Source: an uncultured Schlesneria sp. | GTDB taxonomy: Bacteria; Planctomycetota; Planctomycetia; Planctomycetales; Planctomycetaceae | Direction: 5' to 3' | DNA: 64,000 bases | NCBI GenBank assembly: GCA_903904835.1 | Contig: CAIVEI010000146.1 | Span: 62,001-126,000, forward strand | In this document: one piece after another, positions 36,364 to 45,268 of the stretch | Position numbering within the stretch: position 1 is the first letter of the stretch | How the letters are laid out: each line of letters begins with the position of its first letter | Translations under genes and position numbers: made by a program | Notes under the pieces: generated by a model | Seen by the model: only the letters and a program-made list of their open reading frames with translations | Database searches by the model: none | What the model was told of the DNA's origin: nothing

Positions 36364-37019
36364 GCCACTTCCTTTTCCGCAGATTCCGTATTTGCATGAA
36401 CGCTGAGTGCCAGAAGCATTTGCTGTAATGCAAATTGAGGCGAGCCAGGACTGTCGATCGGATCTTCGCGATGAAACATCACCGTAGTTGACGGCTGGCC
36501 GTCGCCAGAACCGTGTGCGTTCGCTCTGGTGTCAAACGCGAGATGGCTCGCAGACGTCGATTTCAAAGCCTGGCCGAGTTGATTCAAGAGCGTCATTAAT
36601 TGACTGGAATCGGCGACGGACATCCCTTTGAACAAATGCTCTGTCCATTGCGAACGCCGTTCGTCGACACCATCCAATGTCGAACGACCGCGAGAACTGA
36701 TCAGTAAGACTCGTTTTCTTCGGTCGGCTTCGCTCCGCGATCGATCGACCAATCCGTCACGTTGCATTCGCTCGATTAAGGTGCTGACGTTAGATTCTGA
36801 TTGCCCAAGTCTATCAGCCAGTTCGGCTTGCGAGAATCCATTGTTGCCGGCCATCGCAAGTGTCTGCAGGACCGTATAACGACCATCGTTCAGATCAAAC
36901 TCTGCCAACCATTCGTTGAAGCGCACGCGTGCGATCTGCGAGACCCGCAACACGGTATCCAGTAAGGTGGCAGAATTCATCAGGGAATTCTCGTTCAGCG
37001 CAGGGTCGGCCAAGTCCAT
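36360..37019 (-). CDS. MarR-family transcriptional regulator
   Basis: A 219-aa winged-helix regulator. The HTH is in FSQAELADRLGQSESNVSTL (about residues 62-81), followed by the wing DRSRSEADRRKRVLLISSRG with the DxRxxR/K pattern that contacts DNA. Residues after about 150 form an unusual 70-residue tail. It heads the efflux operon: its TGA overlaps the ATG of the TolC-like gene. Start is ATG 37019, preceded by AGGAGG, rather than TTG 37022. A palindrome just upstream of it is a likely binding site for self-control, with a lipophilic or phenolic ligand releasing it, as is usual in the family. Confidence 0.9.
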   Translation of the reverse strand: MDLADPALNENSLMNSATLLDTVLRVSQIARVRFNEWLAEFDLNDGRYTVLQTLAMAGNNGFSQAELADRLGQSESNVSTLIERMQRDGLVDRSRSEADRRKRVLLISSRGRSTLDGVDERRSQWTEHLFKGMSVADSSQLMTLLNQLGQALKSTSASHLAFDTRANAHGSGDGQPSTTVMFHREDPIDSPGSPQFALQQMLLALSVHANTESAEKEVA

Positions 37020-37044
37020 CAAGTCCTCCTCAAAGTCACGATCA

Positions 37045-37058
37045 TGAGGTCAACCTCA
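37045..37058 (-). promoter_or_regulatory. Palindromic operator candidate for the MarR regulator
   Basis: TGAGGT-CA-ACCTCA is a perfect six-base inverted repeat 26 bases before the MarR start codon. Its position next to the ribosome-binding site and its dyad form fit autoregulation of the efflux operon. The rest of the 457-base gap up to 37476 shows no gene; its last 100 bases belong to the tandem duplication. Confidence 0.5.
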
Positions 37059-37476
37059 ATCGATGGGCATCTCAGTGGAACCAGCATAGGGGTCATCTGG
37101 CCGGCGCATTCCAGGACCCCAATTTCCACGTACTGAGTTGCGGTATCTCAATGATTCGTCCCGAATTCGTTCGCATCTGAAGGATTTTTCGGAATGACCC
37201 GAAGAATTCAGCTAACACTGAATGCCGGCGCGATCGTTAATGTCGTCAGCAGAACAGTAATGGCAGGCAAATCTGTTCGATCAAAGCCAAAACAACGGCG
37301 ATTCGAGAATCGGCAATTTTTGCCGGTCAAACTGCCGATAAAGGGGACACAAATTGATCTTGATCACAATTAACTTGAGATCCGAACGCGGCACGCGTAG
37401 CATTCCTCGGAACAGGCGATAGCATTCGCCTTGGACGAAATGGCTGGCGGCATCTTTATTTGCAGGACAAAATCCC

Positions 37477-37662
37477 ATGAGTGAATTGACGCATCTGGAA
37501 TTGAATGATCGCCAGCGGGAATTACTTCTGCGTGGTTTGCGATATGTTCGTAGCAGCCGCATGCTCGAAATCCGCGAAACGCCAGATAAAGACGCGGAAG
37601 AACGGTCCAATGAATTGACGGAGATTCGACACCTCGTCGCCATGCTCGAGCCAAGTGCCTGA
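37477..37662 (+). CDS. Small conserved protein, tandem copy 1
   Basis: A 61-aa cytoplasmic protein, mainly charged helix (NDRQRELLLRGLRYVRSSRM, then ELTEIRHLVAMLE). No family name is known to me. It has an AGGA ribosome-binding site eleven bases before the ATG. It is about 80% identical to the protein encoded 338 bases downstream, with most codon differences silent, which is good evidence that both are real genes. The leucine spacing suggests a short helical hairpin that might dimerise. Confidence 0.75.
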   Translation: MSELTHLELNDRQRELLLRGLRYVRSSRMLEIRETPDKDAEERSNELTEIRHLVAMLEPSA

Positions 37663-37814
37663 CGCCGGTTCCAGGGAAAAGTCACCTGAACAGATTTGCG
37701 ACAAAATAAACTTGTGATCCGAATACGGCCCCGGTAGCATTCTACATCGCCGAAAACGGCTTTTCGCATTGGACGAAAAGTCCTCGGCCCCTTGGTTTGC
37801 AGGACAAAAAACTC

Positions 37815-38021
37815 ATGAGTGAATTAATACATCTGGAACTGTCGGATCTCCAGCGTGAATTACTTCTGCGCGGTTTGCGATACGTCCGCAGCAGTCGCAT
37901 GCTCGAAATCCGCGACACAGATGACACAAGCGCGGAAGAACGAACCACGGAACTGACCGAAATTCGCCACCTTGTCGCCATGCTCGACCAGAAAGCCGGA
38001 ACCGCAGCAACGGTTGGCTAA
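37815..38021 (+). CDS. Small conserved protein, tandem copy 2
   Basis: A 68-aa paralogue of the preceding gene: SDLQRELLLRGLRYVRSSRM and ELTEIRHLVAMLD are shared, while the middle (DTDDTSAEERTTE) and C-terminal GTAATVG differ. ATG 37815 is used, matching the start of copy 1, with AGGA in the same place; the frame is open 18 bases further upstream. A terminator follows 36 bases after the stop codon, so the two copies probably share one transcript or have a promoter each within the duplicated leader. Confidence 0.75.
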   Translation: MSELIHLELSDLQRELLLRGLRYVRSSRMLEIRDTDDTSAEERTTELTEIRHLVAMLDQKAGTAATVG

Positions 38022-38056
38022 CGGCAGATCGCAGTCCCGGTTGGGTATTTCTTGAC

Positions 38057-38094
38057 AGCCGGTCGGCTTGTGCCGCCCGGCTCGTTTTGTTTTC
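38057..38094 (+). terminator. Rho-independent terminator after tandem genes
   Basis: AGCCGGtcGGC pairs with GCCgcCCGGCT around a TTGT loop and is followed by cgTTTTgTTTT. It lies 36 bases past the stop codon of the second tandem gene. Confidence 0.85.
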
Positions 38095-38256
38095 CTGTTC
38101 TTAAGTGTTCGATATGTTCAGTGACGTTTAAGGGAGTGGCCTCACCCCCGTTTGAGCCAATGCCAGGGATTCAGCCCGTCGTACAGACTATTCGACATCG
38201 ATTGAGCTAGAATACGTGGGAACCGGGCTTCGTCGACGAATTGCGGGAGAATTGAA

Positions 38257-38670
38257 TTGACTGAATTCAGTTATGGCACCTTTGTCACACGTGCGCTACA
38301 ACTTCGTTGCCCTCGTTGCGGGATTGGACCGCTGTTCAAGAATTTTATCACGATGCATGATCAATGCCCTCACTGTTCACTCAAGTACGAACGGGCAACT
38401 GGTTATTTTCTTGGTTCGATCTACTTGAACTATGGATTCATGGCCATCACAACGACAACGGCCTATATGGCATTACATTACGGGGCGGAAATCTCGAACA
38501 CGCGACTCGCCCCTTTTCTGCTGATCTATTGCCTGCTCATGCCGCTGATTCTGTTCCGATATGCACGGTCCTGGTGGCTGGCAATGGACTGTTACTGTGA
38601 TCCGATCGGGTTTGGACGACATGAAATTCCCAATCCGGACGGTTCGTCAACCGACGATCGAATTCCGTAG
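38257..38670 (+). CDS. DUF983 family membrane protein
   Basis: A 137-aa protein with the DUF983 layout: a zinc-ribbon-like pair (RCPRCGIGPLFKNF and CPHCSLKYERATGYFLG, about residues 11-47) followed by two hydrophobic spans. The start is TTG 38257, with GGGAG eight bases before it; no ATG is available before the zinc-binding motif. The function of the family is unknown. Its stop codon TAG falls inside a small palindrome (GTAGCATGGGCTTCAGCCC). Confidence 0.85.
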   Translation: MTEFSYGTFVTRALQLRCPRCGIGPLFKNFITMHDQCPHCSLKYERATGYFLGSIYLNYGFMAITTTTAYMALHYGAEISNTRLAPFLLIYCLLMPLILFRYARSWWLAMDCYCDPIGFGRHEIPNPDGSSTDDRIP

Positions 38671-38692
38671 CATGGGCTTCAGCCCGTGCTAA
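38667..38692. repeat. Short GGGCTTCAGCCC palindrome at DUF983 stop codon
   Basis: AGCATGGGCTTCAGCCCGTGCT is a near-perfect 22-base palindrome whose first bases provide the DUF983 stop codon. It resembles one half of the paired GGCTTCCAGCC hairpins at 49232 and 55615. Confidence 0.65.
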
Positions 38693-38780
38693 ACAACATC
38701 CTGTTTCCGCAGGAATTCCACACGACGATAAAAATTGACTACCTCGTCGGGCTGAGCTGCGACAGTTCTCAAGACAAAGA

Positions 38781-38816
38781 CACGGCCTTGGAGAAGACTC
38801 CAAAACCGTGGCACCC
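38781..38816. repeat. Half copy of palindromic element family A (copy 5)
   Basis: These 36 bases match the right half of copy 1 (881-916) at 33 positions, including CACGGCCTTG, GAAGACTCCAAAACCGTG and the terminal CACCC. The left half is missing, so this is a truncated copy. It lies between the convergent DUF983 gene and the small gene after pgk. Confidence 0.8.
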
Positions 38817-38840
38817 TGGTTCGGTACGATTTGACGTCTC

Positions 38841-39347
38841 TCACGGCGTACCGGGGATCGTCGAAACTAAATCGTTTACGAGCTTCGAGAGTTGTTCGTG
38901 AGTCACTTGCAGCGGCACAGGGATTCGTCCGCCACCGGTGCTGTCGTTGCGAAACCGCCGCAATGAAAACCGACCTGCGCCGTGTGACGAGAGCATCACT
39001 TCGTAGTACTTGGTCGTTCCCGCAGCCGACTTATCCGGTGGCGTAGACCGGATCAAGACTTGTTGACCCTGAGCATCAAATTCCAGGGGCCCAAGATTTT
39101 CCAGCAGATAGGTAACTCGACGGCAAAGATCATTTGCCCACTTCTTAAGCGTATCGAGCGTCGCAGCGCCGAGCGAAGGAACATCCAGACGAAGCTCCTC
39201 GCTCGAAACGCCTAACGATTCGACGGAGATCAAGTCGACCGCCAAAGTGACACCGCTTCCGTCAGAGACGGAAACGGTCTTTGGCGGAACAAAGGTCTGC
39301 CCGACCAGCGGATTGAGCGCCGCTGCCAGATCGAGACTTAATGACAT
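38841..39347 (-). CDS. Hypothetical protein downstream of pgk
   Basis: A 168-aa protein without signal peptide or membrane segment and of no family I recognise. It looks like a compact alpha/beta protein: TLDTLKKWANDLCRRVTYLL helix, then GPLEFDAQGQQVLIRSTPP, TKYYEVMLSSHGAGRFSLRRF strands and a final helix LSKLVNDLVSTI. An AAGGGGA ribosome-binding site lies four bases before ATG 39347. It begins 18 bases after the pgk stop codon, so it is very probably co-transcribed with pgk. Confidence 0.7.
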   Translation of the reverse strand: MSLSLDLAAALNPLVGQTFVPPKTVSVSDGSGVTLAVDLISVESLGVSSEELRLDVPSLGAATLDTLKKWANDLCRRVTYLLENLGPLEFDAQGQQVLIRSTPPDKSAAGTTKYYEVMLSSHGAGRFSLRRFRNDSTGGGRIPVPLQVTHEQLSKLVNDLVSTIPGTP

Positions 39348-39365
39348 TCGATCCCCTTCAATAGT

Positions 39366-40565
39366 CTACTTATCATCCAGCAATTCGACGGCCACGAATT
39401 TCTTGCCTTCAAGCATTTCGAGGCTTGCCCCACCACCGGTGCTGACGTGCGTCACTTTGTCGGCCAGGCCGAATTCCTGAATCGCGGCTGCACTGTCACC
39501 ACCCCCGATGATACTCATTGCGCCGCTGGCGACAATCGCATCTGCGATGGCTCTCGTCCCGGTATCGAATGGCGGCATCTCAAACACACCCATCGGGCCG
39601 TTCCAGATCACTGTTTTGGACGACTTGATGATATCAGCATACTTGGCGATCGTGGCGGGACCGATATCAAAACCTTCCCATCCCCCTTCGTTAGGGATCT
39701 GTCCGACCGGGACAACCTGCTTGTTACATGTCCCTTTGAAATCGTCGCCACAGAAGGTATCCAGCGGCAGCACAAGCTTGTCACCACCCAACGCAATCAA
39801 TTCATTAGCGAGATCGAGCTTGTCCTTTTCGACACGGCTGCGACCCACAGAACCACCCTTGGCTAGCGTAAATGTATGAGCCATCGCGCCACCGATCAAA
39901 ACCTTGTCGCAGATCGAAAGCAGGTTCTTGATGACCATGATCTTGTCCGAGACTTTGGCTCCACCCAGAATCGCTACGAACGGACGAACCGGATTAGCAA
40001 TCGCGTCTGACAGGAACGCGATCTCTTTTTCGACCAGGAATCCGCAGACCTTTGGCTTGCCGACCATCGCGTTTGGCACGGCGACCATCGAACCTTCGGT
40101 CCGGTGACAGGTTCCAAAGGCGTCGTTGCAATAGATGTCACCCATTGCCGCGAGCACGGCGGCGTAATCGGGGTCACCCTTCTTTTCACCCTTGTTGAAC
40201 CGGACATTTTCCAGCAGCAGCACTTCGCCGTTTTTCAGGATTTTTGATTTGGCTTTGCCTTCGTCACCAACCGTGTCGGATACAAAGTGCACAGGGCAAC
40301 CGAGCAATGTCTTCAAGCGGGCTGCGACGGGCTTGAGGCTGAACTTCGCATCCTCGGCAGGATCTTTCCCTTCTGGTCGACCGAGGTGACTCATCAGAAT
40401 CACTCGTCCGCCGCGATCGAGGACCGATTTGATCGATGGAAGAGCTTCGGTAATACGACGATCGTCCGTGATCTGCAATTGGTCATCCAATGGAACGTTA
40501 AAATCGCATCGCATGAGAACTGCTTTGCCTGCGACATCAACGTCAGCAACGGTCTTTTTGGCCAT
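39366..40565 (-). CDS. pgk: Phosphoglycerate kinase
   Basis: The 399-aa glycolytic enzyme that makes ATP from 1,3-bisphosphoglycerate. [10 protein letters not shown] (residues 20-29) and HLGRPEG form the substrate site, GGAKVSDKI (about 202-210) and GPMGVFE (about 325) the hinge and nucleotide sites, and [13 protein letters not shown] near 365 the glycine-rich ATP loop. The frame is open 177 bases further upstream, but ATG 40565 gives the usual [18 protein letters not shown] start. It is divergent from the CYTH gene; a short hypothetical gene follows in the same operon. Confidence 0.96.
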   Translation of the reverse strand: MAKKTVADVDVAGKAVLMRCDFNVPLDDQLQITDDRRITEALPSIKSVLDRGGRVILMSHLGRPEGKDPAEDAKFSLKPVAARLKTLLGCPVHFVSDTVGDEGKAKSKILKNGEVLLLENVRFNKGEKKGDPDYAAVLAAMGDIYCNDAFGTCHRTEGSMVAVPNAMVGKPKVCGFLVEKEIAFLSDAIANPVRPFVAILGGAKVSDKIMVIKNLLSICDKVLIGGAMAHTFTLAKGGSVGRSRVEKDKLDLANELIALGGDKLVLPLDTFCGDDFKGTCNKQVVPVGQIPNEGGWEGFDIGPATIAKYADIIKSSKTVIWNGPMGVFEMPPFDTGTRAIADAIVASGAMSIIGGGDSAAAIQEFGLADKVTHVSTGGGASLEMLEGKKFVAVELLDDK

Positions 40566-40776
40566 AATCGAAAGTGCTTTGTCCTGGGGAATCCTGTCAG
40601 AGGGAGACCTCGTCCACGCGACGAGGTGCCCCAACCTGAATTGCCACCTCATATTAGATTGCCGGACTGGCGAATAAAAGCGCGGAAGCATACGCGGATT
40701 CAAGTATCCTTCATCGATTATAACTGATGTCTGTTTCGACAACCGAAAGATCGAGTAGAATTTGGTAGGAGACCCT

Positions 40777-41346
40777 ATGCCAAAACTCTACGAAGTCGAA
40801 TTGAAATTTCGCATCGACACCCCTCGTCCGGTCGACGTTGAGCTTCAACAAATCGGAGCTGTTGAAGTGGACGTCGTTTCTCACGTCGATCGTTACTTCA
40901 ATCACCCGTCACGAGATTTTCGTTCGACAGACGAAGCGTTTCGGATTCGATCGATCGGCAAAGACAATTGCGTGACCTATAAAGGAGCCGTTCAAGGGGC
41001 TGTAGCCAAAACACGGCACGAGATCGAAGTCGAATTTGCGGAGGGAGTGGAAGCGGCTCAACAGCTCTTTGACATGGTTCAGTTGCTTGGCTTTCGGTTT
41101 GTGCGCGAGGTACGTAAATCGCGTCGATCCTACACTCTTTCGAGGAATCGGTTTGACTTTGTGCTCGCTGTGGACGACGTGCCCGGACTGGGACGTTTTC
41201 TGGAAATCGAACTGCTCGCCGAAAATGATCAACGAGAAGCGGCAGAAGCGGCAGTCTGGGAACTGGCTCATTCCCTGAATCTGACTGTTGCCGAACCGAG
41301 ATCTTATCTGGATCTGCTACTGGAATCAGACGGTCCACTGAAGTAG
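40777..41346 (+). CDS. CYTH-domain protein (class IV adenylate cyclase CyaB-like)
   Basis: A 189-aa CYTH-fold protein. The N-terminal E-L-K-F-R signature (YEVELKFRI, the ExExK-type strand), the [16 protein letters not shown] segment and HEIEVEF supply the tunnel residues that bind triphosphates and divalent metals. CyaB-type members make cyclic AMP, but many bacterial CYTH proteins hydrolyse inorganic triphosphate or thiamine triphosphate, so cyclase activity is not certain. The start is ATG 40777, preceded by TAGGAGA. YggS follows 65 bases later. Confidence 0.88.
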   Translation: MPKLYEVELKFRIDTPRPVDVELQQIGAVEVDVVSHVDRYFNHPSRDFRSTDEAFRIRSIGKDNCVTYKGAVQGAVAKTRHEIEVEFAEGVEAAQQLFDMVQLLGFRFVREVRKSRRSYTLSRNRFDFVLAVDDVPGLGRFLEIELLAENDQREAAEAAVWELAHSLNLTVAEPRSYLDLLLESDGPLK

Positions 41347-41411
41347 TTTGAAAAACGTGACACTTTGGTTGCATTAGCGCTTTAATCGTTCCAACGAACC
41401 AGATCTCCTTC

Positions 41412-42122
41412 ATGACAAGCGAAATCCGAAAACAACTCGAAGAAAACCTCAGCTCCATTCGCGAGCGAATCGCGCAAGCGTGTCAGGTTTCGGGCCGTCC
41501 TGTGAGCGAAGTGACGCTGATCGCCGTGACAAAATACGCCGAACTCGACTGGGTTCGCGAACTGATCGACCTCGGTATCAGGGATCTCGGCGAAGCTCGG
41601 CCACAGCAGTTGGTTACACGAGCACGGGAACTATCAGAGGATATTTGCTGGCATTTGATCGGTCATCTGCAACGGAACAAAGCCGAAGATATCCTGCCGT
41701 TTACACGAATGATTCATTCCGTCGATTCGGTACGATTGTTCGAACACCTTGCAAAGTGTGCTGTCAAACGACAGTCCAAGCCGAGGATCCTGCTGGAAGT
41801 CAACGTTTCTGGCGAACAAAGCAAAGACGGATTTGACCCGACGGAATTGCTGGCCGCGTGGCCCAAGATCCAAACGTGTGACTCGCTGGAAATCTCAGGG
41901 CTGATGACGATGGCACCGCTGGGAGACAATGCCGAGGTTGCAAGACCCGTATTTCGCCGACTTCGCGAGCTTCGTGATCGACTGCGAGCTGAATCAGATG
42001 GCCGTTGGCAATTGCCAGAACTTTCCATGGGAATGAGTGGCGACTTCGAGATCGGCATCGAGGAAGGGGCAACACTGATTCGTCTCGGAAGCTGTCTATT
42101 CGAGGGATTGTCTGCCGAATAG
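41412..42122 (+). CDS. YggS family pyridoxal-phosphate homeostasis protein
   Basis: A 236-aa single-domain alanine-racemase-like barrel. The PLP lysine is in LIAVTKYAELDW (about residue 38). The usual GENRVQE box reads GEARPQQL, a small deviation, followed by CWHLIGHLQRNKAEDILPF and SGLMTMAPLGDN; the phosphate loop is SMGMSGDFEIGIEEGATLIRLG. Family members carry PLP and balance B6 vitamers rather than catalyse a racemase reaction. Length is standard. It is convergent with the LRR gene. Confidence 0.93.
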   Translation: MTSEIRKQLEENLSSIRERIAQACQVSGRPVSEVTLIAVTKYAELDWVRELIDLGIRDLGEARPQQLVTRARELSEDICWHLIGHLQRNKAEDILPFTRMIHSVDSVRLFEHLAKCAVKRQSKPRILLEVNVSGEQSKDGFDPTELLAAWPKIQTCDSLEISGLMTMAPLGDNAEVARPVFRRLRELRDRLRAESDGRWQLPELSMGMSGDFEIGIEEGATLIRLGSCLFEGLSAE

Positions 42123-42159
42123 TGCTTTAAAGTTCGGCATTTGTGCCACAGCAGCAGAT

Positions 42160-43995
42160 TCATCTGATCGTAAGACCGGGAAGAAAGACCTGCAGTTTCT
42201 TCATGCCTTCGATGGTTGTGTTTGTCCCTCTGATGATGAGATTTTTCAGTTTTCTTAAGGCGCCGAGTTCGATTAATCCGGCGTCTGTGATCCGAGTTCC
42301 AGACAGGCTCAGAAAATCCAGGTTCTTGAACCTGGCGAGTTCTCGTGCTCCAACATCTGTGATCCCGGTCGAAGGCAAATCGAGTAATCGGAGTTTTGTA
42401 AGTGCCAGGATTTCCTTGAGTCCTTTGTCAGTGATCTGCGTTGTTCCAAGAAAAAGATTTTTGAGATTCGTAAGTCCTGAGAGGGCTTGCAACCCTGCAT
42501 CAGTGATCGATGTTAATGAAAGACCGAGTGATTCCAGATTTTTCAATTTGCCAACGTGCCGCATCGCCACATCGGAGATTTTCGTTCCGGTCAGATTGAG
42601 ATCGGTGAGATTTTTCAATTCTTCGATGTCAACTTCGGAAACCTTGGTGAGCGAAAGATCCAGTGTTTTCAAGTTAACGCTGGTTCGGAACGCATTTAGA
42701 CCGACATCGGAAATTGGTGTCTCACGCAAATTCAGTGACACTAATTGCTTGAGATTCGAAAGATGATTCAGCCCCTCGTCCGAGATTTTTGTCAGTTCGA
42801 GATCGAGAGACGTCAAATTCGTCAATCCACTTAGTGATTTTAATCCATCATCAGTGACTCCAGTTTTTCTGAGTGAGAGAAACTTGAGTTGCTTCAGTTC
42901 CTTGATTTCGGCGATCCCTTCATCCGTCGTGGGCGTCATTGTGAGATCGAGTTTCGTCAGGTTTTTTAGTTGTCGTATTCCATTCAATCCATCCACTGAA
43001 ACTTTTGTGACAGCGAGTTCAAGTGACGTCAGATTCGAGCAAACGCTCAGTGACTTGACCCCCTTATCTCCAATCTGTGTTTGGGTCAGGTCGAGCTCCT
43101 TCAGACCCGCAAGACTGCTGATGGCGCCTGCCCCGTCATCACTGATCTCGGTTTGACGAAGTCGAAGCGTCGCAAGGAATTGAAGTTTGGCAAGTTCCAC
43201 CAAGTTGGCATTTGTCACTTTGGTGAAATGGAGATCGAGGGATGTGAGATTCCTGAATGCGGAAACGGTTTGAATTCCGTCCCCGGTCAGATTCATGCAT
43301 CCGCCAAGATTGAGTTCCTTCAGATTGTTTAGCCCGTCCAGTTCATTCATTCCTGAATCGGTGATTCCACTTGCGGAAAGATTCAGCGAGGACAGTTTGC
43401 TCAGATTCTTCAGTTGGGCAAGCTGGTTCACACCAATTCCTTCGAACGAATTGAACGAAAGATCGAGGCTCACGAGGCTTTGAAGTCTGCTAAGCTCTTC
43501 GACACCGTCATTGGTGAGACGCGTTCTGATTAGACTAATCGTGGCGAGATTTTCGAGCTCCGATAAATGCTGAAAACCGACACCCGTAATTGGGGTGAAA
43601 TTCAGACTGAGGTTCGCAAGATTCTTGAGACCGCCAAGTTCCTTCAACCCGACATCACTCACTTGAGTGCCATTGAGTTGAAGTATTTCCAGGCTTGTCA
43701 GCTCTTTGATCTCTTTCAGCCCCACATCACTAATCTGAGTGTCTGAGAGATCAAGTGAGGTAAGGTGGCGAAACGACTTCAAAAGAGGCATGAAATTATC
43801 GCTCAGACGCGTCGATCCGCGTAGGTCGATGCCGATCACAGGGTGATTTGCCAAAGCGTCATCTCGAGTGATAATTCCACCCAGCAATTCGATCTTCCCA
43901 ATTGCCGGTTCTTCAGAAGGCTCACCGATAGTAATGAGAGAGCCATTCATGAGACCGACAAGTGCGAAAAACAGCCCACGATTAAAACTGAGCAT
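42160..43995 (-). CDS. Exported leucine-rich repeat protein
   Basis: A 611-aa protein with an N-terminal signal-like segment (RGLFFALVGLMNGSL) and then about 22 leucine-rich repeats of 23-24 residues, of the form LxxLxxLxLxxTxIxDxGLxxL, for example LTSLDLSDTQISDVGLKEIK and LDLPSTGITDVGARELA. The Asp/Gly-Leu spacing is that of the cysteine-containing-like bacterial LRRs abundant in planctomycetes. It forms a single solenoid with no other domain and probably binds protein or glycan. ATG 43995 is chosen because AAGGA lies seven bases before it. Its upstream region is the left copy of a direct repeat. Confidence 0.85.
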   Translation of the reverse strand: MLSFNRGLFFALVGLMNGSLITIGEPSEEPAIGKIELLGGIITRDDALANHPVIGIDLRGSTRLSDNFMPLLKSFRHLTSLDLSDTQISDVGLKEIKELTSLEILQLNGTQVSDVGLKELGGLKNLANLSLNFTPITGVGFQHLSELENLATISLIRTRLTNDGVEELSRLQSLVSLDLSFNSFEGIGVNQLAQLKNLSKLSSLNLSASGITDSGMNELDGLNNLKELNLGGCMNLTGDGIQTVSAFRNLTSLDLHFTKVTNANLVELAKLQFLATLRLRQTEISDDGAGAISSLAGLKELDLTQTQIGDKGVKSLSVCSNLTSLELAVTKVSVDGLNGIRQLKNLTKLDLTMTPTTDEGIAEIKELKQLKFLSLRKTGVTDDGLKSLSGLTNLTSLDLELTKISDEGLNHLSNLKQLVSLNLRETPISDVGLNAFRTSVNLKTLDLSLTKVSEVDIEELKNLTDLNLTGTKISDVAMRHVGKLKNLESLGLSLTSITDAGLQALSGLTNLKNLFLGTTQITDKGLKEILALTKLRLLDLPSTGITDVGARELARFKNLDFLSLSGTRITDAGLIELGALRKLKNLIIRGTNTTIEGMKKLQVFLPGLTIR

Positions 43996-44033
43996 TTTTG
44001 GTCCTTTAAAGGGCCCATACGGACAAAGCACGT

Positions 44034-44180
44034 TCGTCGTTCCGCTGACTTCGATTGCTGAGTTGACTTCAATAACGCCATCCTGACCATTTCACCAGAA
44101 ACAAGTCAGAATAAAAATCTCAGTGCTTTCGAATGTCTTTGCGTTGTCGAACGTGGTTTGCCCTTAGTTATGTTTCTGGG
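44034..44180. repeat. Direct repeat F, left copy
   Basis: The first 29 bases (44034-44062, TCGTCGTTCCGCTGACTTCG and nine more) are identical to 45591-45619. Weaker similarity goes on through CCATTTCACCA and AAATCTCAGTGCxTTCGAAxGTCTTTGC, making about 147 bases in all. This copy lies just upstream of the LRR gene, with the Rpn gene between it and the other copy. Confidence 0.8.
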
Positions 44181-44270
44181 AAGTCGGGCAGATTCCTAGT
44201 ATTGTCAGTCGCTACCTGTGGGGCAGGATAGAGCTTGAACGGAATGATCTCTCTGCCAGGAATTGAAAAC

Positions 44271-45209
44271 ATGCCGATTGGAATTAGTCCGCTCGTCGAT
44301 TTTGCGTTCAAACTCATGCTGGCCAGTCGAGGCCACGAGCGGGTGACGATCCACTTTCTGAATGCAATTCTCGGCGACCAGGTGAAAATCGTGAGCATCG
44401 AAATTGAGAATCCCTACGTCGGACCCAAGTTTGAAGGGGACAAATGGGTTGTCCTCGACATCCTGGCCACGGATGACCGGGGTCGGAAATTCAACATCGA
44501 AATGCAGACCTCAATTCCCCCTGGTTTACGTCAGCGACTCGCATTTTACGACGCCCGACTCTACGTCGAACAAATGCGTCAAGGAGATCAGTATCACGAA
44601 CTCCGTCCGGCCATCGTGATTTGTGTGTTGGACAAACCACTCCTGAACGACGGCGACAACCTGCATACCGATTTTCGGCTGCGAGATGAACACGGTCGAG
44701 TTTTTACGGATGATTTGCAGATTCACGTCTTGGAATTGACGAAGCTGACAGTGACACGCGAGAATCTGCAATCGGCGACGCCTGCGGAACGATGGGCGTA
44801 TTTTCTGTTGAACGCCGAAAACCTGACTGTGGCTGAGGTTCGGGAACTGTTTCCTGAGCCGGAATTCGGGGAAGCGGCAGGAGTTTTGGAAATGATCAAA
44901 GACAATCCCGACCAAATGAGCGATTACATTTCCCGACTGAAATACAAATTGGATGAAGGCTGGAGGATTGAAAGCACGCGCGCTGAAGCGCTGAGGGAAG
45001 GCCGTGAGGAAGGCCGTCAGGAGGGTCGTGAGGAGGGTCTGAAAGAAGGGGAATTGAAAGGGGAACTGATCGGCCAGATCGTCATTCTTCAAGAGCTTCT
45101 CGGATTGACCGAGCCGGGTCGCGACGATCTGTCGAAGTATGACGCAATTGAGCTGAAAGACCTGTGCTCACAACTCCGCCATCAATTGCGTACCCGACAG
45201 TCTAGTTGA
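44271..45209 (+). CDS. Rpn family recombination-promoting nuclease / PD-(D/E)XK transposase-like protein
   Basis: A 312-aa protein of the Rpn/PF12784 type, PD-(D/E)XK nucleases that nick DNA and promote RecA-independent recombination and are spread horizontally. N-terminal GISPLVDFAFKLMLASRGHE is the family start; catalytic residues are Asp in VVLDILATDDRG and Glu-x-Gln in KFNIEMQTS (about residues 62-80), followed by RLAFYDARLYVEQMRQGDQYHELRP. The C-terminus carries a charged EGREEGRQEGREEGLKEGEL helix, also typical. AGGA nine bases before ATG 44271 supports this start over upstream ones. It lies inside a segment bounded by direct repeats, fitting its mobile character. Confidence 0.9.
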   Translation: MPIGISPLVDFAFKLMLASRGHERVTIHFLNAILGDQVKIVSIEIENPYVGPKFEGDKWVVLDILATDDRGRKFNIEMQTSIPPGLRQRLAFYDARLYVEQMRQGDQYHELRPAIVICVLDKPLLNDGDNLHTDFRLRDEHGRVFTDDLQIHVLELTKLTVTRENLQSATPAERWAYFLLNAENLTVAEVRELFPEPEFGEAAGVLEMIKDNPDQMSDYISRLKYKLDEGWRIESTRAEALREGREEGRQEGREEGLKEGELKGELIGQIVILQELLGLTEPGRDDLSKYDAIELKDLCSQLRHQLRTRQSS

Positions 45210-45268
45210 TTAGGACCTCGATCCTGGGGGGGTTATCCAATCGGGCACGAAAGATTTCGTTGTTCTGC

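Larger units (their letters stand above)
37373..38021 (+). repeat. Tandem duplication covering two small genes and their leaders
   Basis: Two units of about 330 bases (from near 37373 and near 37711) share not only the coding sequence but also the leader: gatccgaa, tagcatt, ttgcattgga or gccttggacgaaa, and the block TTTGCAGGACAAAA just before each ATG. Third-position changes dominate inside the genes, so the copies are maintained under protein-level constraint. Confidence 0.8.

Noticed and set aside
37281-37981. Two similar minus-strand frames in the tandem duplication
   Set aside because: Similarity is explained by the duplication itself; silent changes follow the plus-strand frames, and ribosome-binding sites are only on the plus strand.
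42143-42766. Repetitive plus-strand frame and apparent short direct repeats, at first reminiscent of a repeat array
   Set aside because: The periodicity of about 70 bases is the leucine-rich repeat coding pattern read backwards; spacers are not unique and this is not a CRISPR array.
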